Shown here: positions 34,451 through 43,100 of the stretch, in pieces
Layout: every line of letters starts with the position of its first letter
Position numbering within the stretch: position 1 is the stretch's first letter
Assembly: GCA_963971425.1 (NCBI GenBank)
Contig: OZ020518.1
Coordinates: 2,802,263-2,866,262 of the forward strand
DNA from: Bryoerythrophyllum caledonicum
Lineage: Eukaryota; Streptophyta; Bryopsida; Pottiales; Pottiaceae
DNA: 64,000 nt
Reading direction: 5' to 3'
Position numbers and translations under genes: made by a program
The notes under the pieces: generated by a model
Databases searched by the model: none
What the model was told of the DNA's origin: nothing
The model's input: the letters and a program-made list of their open reading frames with translations, nothing else

Positions 34451-35607
34451 TCTCTCTATATAATTAAAGGGGGTGATGACACATGGCAGACATTGTAGGG
34501 ACACTTAACTAGGGACTTGGCTGGGAGATATTTCCAAGGAGGAGGATGGGGACTTAACCTCTAAACTACCAAGACTGCCCTTGGGGGACTCTTGAAGGTT
34601 TGGGTAGGTTTCTCCTATGTCAATTTACAACATTATTTTTTGAACTTTTTACCGTAGATGGACATTACTAAAAAATTTGTGTGATTCCCATTATTTCCTT
34701 AACCAACATTTAATGAAAAAGCTATAGGGTTCTGAAGTTCAAATGGAGAGAGCAGGCACATCGGGCACTCCAAAAATCTTTTGCTTTGACACTCTATTGA
34801 AAGTGAGATTTTCATTACTAGAAAATAATATTATTACCTTTCATATTATCAAAAAGAATCTCTTGTCTTTAGTGAAAATAGAATATCAACCCAAGTCAAA
34901 CATTTTCACACATTGTCGCACATTGTCGGGCAAGGTACCAAAAAGTCTTCTTCCTTTCCACGTAAAACTTAGAGATCTTCATATTTTTTACTTTTTATTT
35001 CCCTCAAGGCAATATGCGGTGTAAACCTTTTTATTGACCATTTAAATTTTCATTCATAAACATATTAAGTTCACCAAAAAATAAAATGTGAATAGAAAAT
35101 TTCTAAAGCTCCACTCTTTGCACATTTTTTTTGAATATGCTACACCCTGTCTTCACCACTTAAAATTGGTATACAAGGAACTAATATCATGCTTAACATG
35201 GTGGTAATGAATTTAGACCTTCTGTAGTGCAAAAATCAAACACCAAGTGAAGTCAAAGTTTGCTCATCCAGTGAATGCACGGAAGAAAATGAATCCTTTT
35301 CTATACTTCAAACACTATCAAAATCCTTCAATCCATGCAGTCAATGTTTATGAAATTTTGTGAGTATGTTACTTAATAAGTTTGAGTTGAGATCCTAAAG
35401 TTGAAACTAGAAACAAAAGTTTTTGTTTTCTTCTTTACTCATTGCACTAAAACCAACAATTTTGAAGTGTTTTTGGTTCAGAAATGGCTTGGTAATTTAG
35501 GGGTTAACTTGGGACATGGACTTTACTTTTACTTTAATTTTTACAGTTTTAGTTAACTTACCTAAGCTTACATTAAACCCATTGGTGACAACGGGTTAGT
35601 ATACTAG
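34451..35607 (+). mobile_element. Helitron-like element, second copy, interrupted by a TTAA MITE
   Basis: It starts TCTCTCTATATAATTAAAGG after A34450 and ends GTATACTAG before T35608. The 34451-34557 and 35508-35607 parts align with 5186-5368. Between them lies the family-1 MITE. Confidence 0.65.
34554..35507 (-). mobile_element. TTAA MITE, family 1, nested in the Helitron-like element
   Basis: The left end TTAACCTCTAAACTACCAAG and right end AATTTAGGGGTTAA are its TIRs. The interior matches the 10098 copy in reverse. The host sequence on both sides joins as GGGAC-TTAA-CTTGGG, and the sister Helitron at 5.29 kb has a single TTAA at the same place. Confidence 0.85.
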
Positions 35608-35796
35608 TCTCTCTATACATCAAGTTGATTTGTAACTTAGAAGTCGTGTTAGCAAATGAATTCAGTCTAAAGTTGCACCTGGATTCATTCTGCTAACACC
35701 ACTCTGACACCAAGTGCAAACAAATCCTAAGGTACATATTTTTTAGTATTGAATTTAAAATTCTATTTGTCGGTCCTAAAAGAGTTGATGGTTACA

Positions 35797-35945
35797 GAAG
35801 AAGAAGAAGAACGCCGGTCCCGGAGGGATTGGCGTGAATAAAGTGTCTGTTCGTACCACCACTAATACCATGCTCACCAAGCAAGGAATTAGTAGTATGG
35901 GGCTACTTCCCCCTCTCGAGGGTAGACACTATGTAACAAGTAACA
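35797..35945 (-). other. Folded 3' tail of LINE D with (TTC)n end
   Basis: In element sense: closing stem AGTGTCT/AGACACT, an inner hairpin CCCTCGAGAGGG, a long hairpin built on ACTACTAA/TTAGTGG, a terminal hairpin with CGCC/GGCG and TCCC/GGGA, then TTC repeats. Confidence 0.75.
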
Positions 35946-38160
35946 ATAGGGATGGGAACCAAAGCAAAAGAAAGTCACAATAGTAACAAGGGAATGGGGA
36001 GAAGAGAAAAAGGAAGAAAAAAGAAAGGACAAGGAAGGGGGGAAGGACCGGGGGGTGGAGGAGGGGGGATGAGCGGGTGGTGGGAGAGTTGGGGTGTTTT
36101 ATGGTGTGTTGTGTGGATCGGGTAGGGTTTGGTTATTCTCAATTTTTCTTTTATGTAATAAAATGGACATAGCATGTTGGATTGCGATGGTGTTTATATT
36201 ATTGAAGGTATGTTTAATTGTGTTCATGGGTATTTTGAAGGTTTCCTCAAGGGTGTTCATGGGTGGGATGTAGGTTGTGGCGCGGGCACCGGCCGTGATG
36301 ACTATGAGGGGGTCAATTTTCCATCCGAGGTTTCTGATGTCGTCGATGAGGGGTTGATATTTGTTTATTTTTTTTTCAATTGTTTCTGGTGAGAATTTGT
36401 CGTTACAATACGTGAATTCAATAAATTGAATGGTATAGTTTGGATCAATATGGATGGGTGGCGGGTCGTTGTATGGTAGGCCTTTTACACATAGTATGTC
36501 GGGTTTGAATCTGGCATTACAGTGACATCGTTGGGTTGCACATGTGCATGGGAGTAGCCAAGGTGGGACCGTATTCTCTTGTGGATTGTTATTGTAAGTA
36601 CCGGCATTCATGAGTATGAAACATCGGGATTTGTTATGTGAGGTAATTAGTTTTCGGATTTCCCATACTGCTTTGTTGTGTCTTTTAACGATGAGGGAGT
36701 GTATGTGGTGGTTTTGGCATTTGAGTAAAATGTGTAGCCATGTGTCGGGGTGTGTAGAGGTACATATGGGGCATGTTATGGATGGGAAGCGTTCAATTCC
36801 GAAGAAGAGTTGTTTACGGGCATTCCCCATGTATTGACCAGTGCGGAATTTGATAAGGCATGTAATTTGTGAATTGGTAATGGTGGGATTTTTCCAGAAA
36901 TTTGTAGATAGTTCATTGTCTTTGTTGTTGTTGCCTGTCCATTTTTCTATGTTAGGAAAGTTTTCGGAGATCGTGTCAATGTCATTGTATGTGTCTTGTT
37001 TTTTAAGGTATTTTCCTAGAAATCGGACCGGGCCTTTGTCCGGGGTGTCATCTTTGGAGGGCCAGTCCTCTTTTTGGAAGTAGTATGGGGTGGCATGTGC
37101 ATGTTCATGTGGGTCTTTGGCGTTTTTATGTGATTTTTCTCTTCCTTCTTTGGCAAGTTTATCGGCTTGTTCATTTCCTTCTATATTGGCGTGGGCCCTA
37201 ACTTTGTGGAGTGTAGTAGGTTGTATTCTATTTTGGAGCATTTGTACCATGGACATGAGTGTTATTTTGTCGGGGTGGTTATTGTGGAGAGTGGGGTGTG
37301 TTATTTGTGTGTTTAGTAAATAGAGGACATTGATGCAATCCATAAAAATATGTGCCGGTTCGTTGGCATATTTTGTGTTGATGATTTGGAGTGTTTTATG
37401 TATGGCCATCATCTCTGCTCTAAGGATGTTTTGAAGTCCATGGAGTCTTTTTGCTAATTTGATTTCTTTATTGGGGTTGTATATGCCATATCTGGCTTTT
37501 TCTCTATGCCAATGTCCCGGGCTGATTTCTGTTGGTTCTTTGAAGGATCCATCTGTGTAGTAACTATGTATGGGGTCATATTTTGGGTGCGTGTGTGTGG
37601 TAATTAGGGAGGGGGGGGGTTTGACACGGAGTAGTTTGGTGTGTTGTTATTGTATTCTAGTTTAGATCATTTTTTGCTGAGATTGACTAAAGTTTGGGGG
37701 GGTGTGGTCGGCCATATTTTTGTGTATACTCGGTTTATGTTTAGATTTTCGGCTATGGATGTGAGTGTGGTGAGTTGCTCTAAGGTCCCCATTGTTTTTT
37801 TAGATCTAGTGGGATGGTGGGTTCTTCATATGTTATTGAGTCCGCTTCCGCTTCGAATAGTGCAATGATGTGTGTGTCAGGGAAGGGACCCAAATGTGGG
37901 TTAGGATTTTGATACCAGTTTTTGTCGGGGGTTATAATTAGGGTGGAGGTGTGGTTTGGGTCATGTTTGGCCGCGAGGCGGGCCCAATGTAGTGCTTGTT
38001 GTGTATCTTCTTCATTGTGGGGGTGGGCCATACCATTGCCTATCCATTTGTGGTCAAAAGCTTTACCTAGTGATCCGAATATTTTATCTCTTTCAAAGGG
38101 GGAGTAAAATTTGTTGAGTTTGGTGGGGCATGTGACGGGGGAGGAGAAGTATGAGTGTTG
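35797..38160 (-). mobile_element. LINE copy D, 3' segment (RNase H, C-terminal endonuclease, 3' tail)
   Basis: 3' end of the old minus-strand LINE D. From 38160 downward it encodes the linker (37780-38031), the RNase H start (YYTDGSF near 37550), and one long frame 36099-37412 with the rest of RNase H (EMMAIHKT, MDCINVLY, HKVRAHANIEGNEQADK) plus CPIC...C, RHN, KPD and the IEFTYCND block. The 3' UTR includes a purine-rich stretch (35980-36070), the folded tail and (GAA)n. The right end is cut at TATGAGTGTTG (38150-38160) by insertion of LINE A. The same 11 bases resume at 52656. Confidence 0.9.
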
Positions 38161-38236
38161 CGCTCTACATCTACTCGGTAATTATTGTCAATGTTATTGC
38201 TTGAAACATGTTAGCATTGCCAAATGTTACTCCTTC

Positions 38237-38302
38237 TTGAAACTCTTAATATCAAAAAGCCCTCAATGTATGTTGGGGGGAGATATTAAGAACAAGATGA
38301 TA
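38237..38302 (+). other. ORF1 leader segment resembling the ORF2 2A leader
   Basis: In frame with ORF1 and open from the element's 5' end, this segment reads LKLLI...MLGGDIKNKM, beginning TTG AAA CTC TTA ATA. The ORF2 leader begins TTG AAA CTA CTA ATT and reads LKLLIILGGDIETNPGP. The similarity covers LKLLI and LGGDI but not the NPGP core, and 6-7 extra residues separate the two blocks. It may be a decayed duplicate of the 2A leader or a coincidence. Confidence 0.4.
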
Positions 38303-38368
38303 AGGAGAAAAACGGTAATGACATTGTACAAACCAACTAGTGACACTCTCATTTTTCATTTCTACAGC

Positions 38369-39950
38369 ATGTCGCAATCAACCGCCACGCCCTCCAAGCG
38401 CCTTTTTATTGATGTGGTGGAGGAAAACCCTCATAGCATGAATGTAACCCCAAACTCCCTAATTATTACGAATACCACCCAGAAAAAGGTAAAGGCAACA
38501 AGTTTGCCTTTCACCAAGTACTGGTTGGGCTTTCAAACAATGAACACCATTTCCAAAACAAATGGTGGACATAAAGCGCCTAGTATTACCATTGATGAGA
38601 TGATAGAGCGTGGGATGGAGAAAAAGGAGGCAACAGAAAGTTGCAAGGCAATGCCCTCATTCCCATTTATCCCTCAAGAGGAATGGCCCTACAAAAGGGC
38701 TGATGGGAAGGAGGGCAACCATTTTAACCTCACACAACTTCCAAGTGAAGTTGAGGTGGATATAAATGGCTTTGCCTTAGACTACCAAGTCTCTATCCAT
38801 TTTGAATTGGGGAGCCAAATATGGTCTAGACATATTGTACTAGATATGGTAAAATCAAGATTAATAGAGATGGAAATTGCCCTTGGTACATGCATCGGTG
38901 AGCCAATCGCCATCTTTTGCCACCACCAATCCGACAATTGGACTGGTGTGGTTAAATTGCATCTCCAAAACCCGGAAATTGATGCTAAAGGACTTTTGCA
39001 AGGGAAAAGGCCCTTCATCCTCATCCTAAATGAAGGCATACCACACCAAGGAAAAGTATGCAAGTCATACGATTCCTTGGCTTTCTCACATCTCCTATCA
39101 ATTAAAATAACCGGTCCTAACCTTGTCAACATAGAGTCATACAATTTACACGAGGAAATTGTGAAAGATAGTTTCGCCCGTAGCTATGACTTTGAAGTAA
39201 CAGGAGTAGAAAAGAAGTGCTCTTCTGAGTTTGCATGGGTCAAAACTCCATCCCCGGAACAAGCAGCAAAAATAAAGGACTACAAAATATCATTTTATAA
39301 TGAGATTTTTGTACCTGTATTTGCAACCCGGAAAATGGATGAGGATGAGATCGCCAAAAAAAATTGTCTAATTTTAATAGCAAAAAACCTTAACAAAACA
39401 AAAAACGAAAAAGAACTGATGGAAGGAATAAAATCCATACTTGGAGAGGAGAATGTGGTGAACACATTCTTCAAACTCGAGCATGGTCGTCATGTAGGGA
39501 CTTGTAATATCGAATGTCTTAATGCGGCTGTATACAAAATTTTTGTCAAACAAAGTAAAAAACTTCACGGCAAATATATTATGTTTACCCCCCCATCCCA
39601 AGAGTCTTGATGGCAGCAACAAACCGATCATGGAGGAACTAACAAGGCTTGGCTTTACGGATGTAAACTCAGCGGTAGCTAACGCGGTGATAGCCATGAA
39701 AAATGGCCCAAACAAAGGCAATGGTATCACCCTTCAACAACTTCGAAAAGAAATGAAAACCATGAAAGGGGAAATTGTCGAGGAAGCAAGACAATATGCA
39801 GACATGGTGCAAACAAACACGATAAAATCCCTTAGAGGGGAAATGTCAACCCTTCGTTCCCAACTCATTGCAACCATCATGGCAGCGGAAACACAAGCAT
39901 CAGAACGAGAGCACCGAGCCATTGAAAACAAAATGGATACGTCAAACTAA
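38369..39950 (+). CDS. LINE A ORF1 protein, about 526 aa, one frameshift in a C-run
   Basis: The start is set at the first ATG after the leader (MSQSTATPSKRLF). The frame to 39610 stops just after a run of seven C (39587-39593). Removing one C restores the frame through a second open stretch to TAA at 39950. Residues about 1-150 are Lys/Thr-rich and basic. Residues about 331-405 have alternating beta/alpha pattern like an RRM (NCLILIAKNL, then VGTCNIECL). Residues about 440-520 (TLQQLRKEMKTMKGEIVEEA onward) form a heptad-rich coiled coil. That is the reverse order of mammalian L1 ORF1, where the coiled coil precedes the RRM. Role by analogy: RNA binding and RNP assembly. It is present only in copy A within this window. 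Confidence 0.7.
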
Positions 39951-39954
39951 TAGC

Positions 39955-40062
39955 GTCAAACAACGCTACAGTTAAATTAAATATAGTATATATATATACT
40001 AAAAAACATACTATATACCCCAAAAAAAATATAGTATATCTATATACTACCAAACAAATAAA

Positions 40063-40094
<32 letters not shown>

Positions 40095-40134
40095 CTCTAC
40101 ACCCCTCACTCTAAAAACCATAAACATTACTCAT
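39955..40134 (+). promoter_or_regulatory. Spacer between ORF1 and ORF2: AT palindromes and (CAA)n
   Basis: Two palindromes, TAGTATATATATATACTA (39984-40001) and TAGTATATCTATATACTA (40032-40049), with a partial third between them, are followed by about ten CAA/AAC units (40065-40094). The ORF2 frame is open from 40003 through this spacer, but no ATG in that frame occurs before 40186. (CAA)n is an unstructured leader type, and the hairpins before it could help re-initiation or internal entry (inference). Confidence 0.5.
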
Positions 40135-40188
40135 TTGAAACTACTAATTATACTTGGTGGAGACATAGAAACTAACCCCGGCCCAATG
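40135..40188 (+). other. 2A-like ribosome-skipping motif at the N terminus of LINE A ORF2
   Basis: The frame reads LKLLIILGGDIETNPGP followed at once by Met-Pro. The last nine residues match the 2A consensus D-[VI]-E-x-N-P-G-P, preceded by the usual Leu-rich, Gly-ending helix. 2A makes the ribosome skip the Gly-Pro bond. Here that would release a short leader and leave Pro as the first residue of ORF2. No in-frame ATG precedes it; the first is the Met right after the final Pro (40186). The same motif is in copy B (63346-63396). Confidence 0.85.
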
Positions 40189-43100
40189 CCAAATGTCTTC
40201 CTCAACCACCCAAAAACACATAAAAAAGTATCCAAAATCTATTTCATTCCGAACACTATAAAACTCCACCCCGAATACCAACATCTAGCATCCTCGTTTG
40301 CCCCACTTCTAAAAAATAACCACATACTCCACCATACTTATTCCACCCTCTACCCCAACATTTCCCATTACATACATCAAAAAAATGACCACCCACCCCC
40401 ACATATCTTATTCGCCTTAATTACCACCCTCCACCCTTCAATAGATGAATGCAACAATATCACCAACCAACACTCTACCAACACAAACCCTACACATTGG
40501 ACAAATATATTATTAAACACCCTATCCTCCTTACACAATCCCCCTGAAAGACATATAGATATACCCCACCCCTACACTAAATTTCTAGAAGAAAACCAAC
40601 ACCTTCTTGAACACAAAACTTCTTTACACAACGACCTATATAACTTTATTCATAGCCAAACCTCACCCCCTTCTCCCGATGAACTACAACTAAAATTTCC
40701 TTATTTCCCGCACAATCTTATCCTTGAAGCCCTTAGATGCTTTGAACCTATTCATGACTACACACACCCCACTCCAACACCCGCTTACATTTCCCCCCCA
40801 CTCTACAACCACGAAAATATAGATAATAGAAACACATACATTACTACATGGAACGCCTCAACGTTAAACACTGCCCTACCATGCATCCACAACCTAACCA
40901 CCCACACCAACACACCACCCGCCATCATTGCCATACAAGAAACTAAATTAACCGCTACTAAATCCACAAAATACATACAAAAGTTATCCACAAAATACAT
41001 ACAAAAGTTATTCCCAAAATATAAAATTATTTTCAACAACACCCACTCCCTCACAGGATGCATCCAACAACGAAGACCATATACACCGGCAAGAGGAGGT
41101 CTACTCATGCTCATACACCAAACATATGCCTTCCCCAGGAATATTACTAAAATCCCTACCCCGGCAAATATTTCACCATATCTTCAAATCATTGAATTAA
41201 CTAACCGACCCCTCCAACCATGGCTCATCCTTCATCTATATATGCCTTCAGACACAGAAGATTCTAGGCTTATTCCGGTAATCCAAAATTCCATCACATC
41301 ACAAGTAAACACATACACTAACCACACTATAATACTCTGCGGAGACTTTAACCGGGATATTGCCCTTATTGGACGACGAAACGGAGTGATCCTTACCCCA
41401 CCACTTGACATAGACTATCAATGGCAAAGGTACACGAACGATCTAGATTTACATCTAATCCCAACAGATACACAATACTCTCGTCAAGGTGGACTTAATT
41501 ACACACACACTAGCCTAATTGATGGATTCTACATTAAAACACCTAACCATACTCAATATACATCCACTACCAATACCACAACCAATTTAAACTCGGACCA
41601 CTTCCCAATCCAACTCAATATACCTCACAACACCCTTATAAGCAGACCTCCCACCACCATCAACTCAAATAACATTAAAATACTAAACCCCATTCCAAAA
41701 GAAAACCTTGCTAACTTCAACACAATATTCTTTGAAAAAAACTCACTACTAATAGACTCCCTTACCGATACTCTTTCTAACCATCAACACCTCACACAAA
41801 TACAATGGAAGGAAGCTTGTACAACTCTTGACCAAATCATTAATGAAATCTCTAGTACACTAGAAAAGACTTGCAAAGCACCTCCAATCCCACAACTCAC
41901 ACCTAGAACCTCGAAACAAGGGGGGTATCTCCCAAGAAAGCTAGCAAAAAAGTGGAAACAACATCTTGTCACATACCACACGATTCGTAAAACAATTCAT
42001 ATCGCTAAAACTAACCAAAATTGGCGAACCCACCCTATACTCTCCGAACTACAAAACCTCCGCCACCCTGAAATCCCACAAATACCACTACCCAACATCC
42101 ATCACGAAGATTGGTTAATAGACATTGCAACCATTGCAAAAAACGCCAATAAAGAAGCTCGGAAAATTACCACAAAATATGCAAGAGAATGTGTCAAAAA
42201 AGCCATTTCTAAGTACCGTCAACTATACGAAACTAGCCCAAAAAAGATCCATAGAAAAGTCTTTAAAAATAACACAAACCTGCCACTAGACTGCATTTCA
42301 GATCAAAACAACAACATTCTAACCAACCCAGATGACATCGCAAATGAAATACATTTCCAACAATCCAGAAACAATAGTCCAACCACCCCCCCATGCCACT
42401 TCCAACCACAACATATACCAACATGCACGTGCGGTGTTAGGCAATACCCGTGGCATGGCTTGGACGGACTTACTATTGATAAAAGAGGCGTTCCAACAAC
42501 ACCTCTCCACACATATTATAACAGAGACACATACAACATGTGCCTAAAAAATTTAGGAACCAACAAGGCCCCCGGTCCGGACCATATACCTAACTCAATC
42601 CTAAAAAACATGCCCCCAAGATTCCACGATCTCCTATCACTATTCTTCCTCCACTGCTATAAACAAAAATCCATCCCCACATCTTGGAAAACAAGTCTAA
42701 CAATCTTATTATACAAAAAAGGAAACCCATCCGAGCTACCTAACCACCGACCTATTGCCTTAGCTAACACCATTTATAAATTATATACTAGCACACTAAC
42801 ATCAATATTATCGGCTTACGGGGAAACACACCAAATATTACATGAAAGCCAAGAGGGATTTAGAGCCGAGAGGAGTACCACACGGCAACTTCAAACCCTC
42901 ATTGCTGCACTCGAAGATGCAAAATTCAGTAATAAAGACATTTACATACTCTACATCGACTTTAAAAACGCATTTGGTTCCATTGACCATCCTCGATTAC
43001 TAGCCATAATGAGCGACCTTGGGTACCCGGAAGACGCAGTCACACTGGTTGGTAATATATACTCTCAATCTACCACTACATACACCGGAGAATTCTTTGG

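Noticed and set aside
40159..40185. Viral (picornavirus-type) insertion as source of the 2A
   Set aside because: The motif is embedded in LINE ORF2 in two copies with no neighbouring viral genes.
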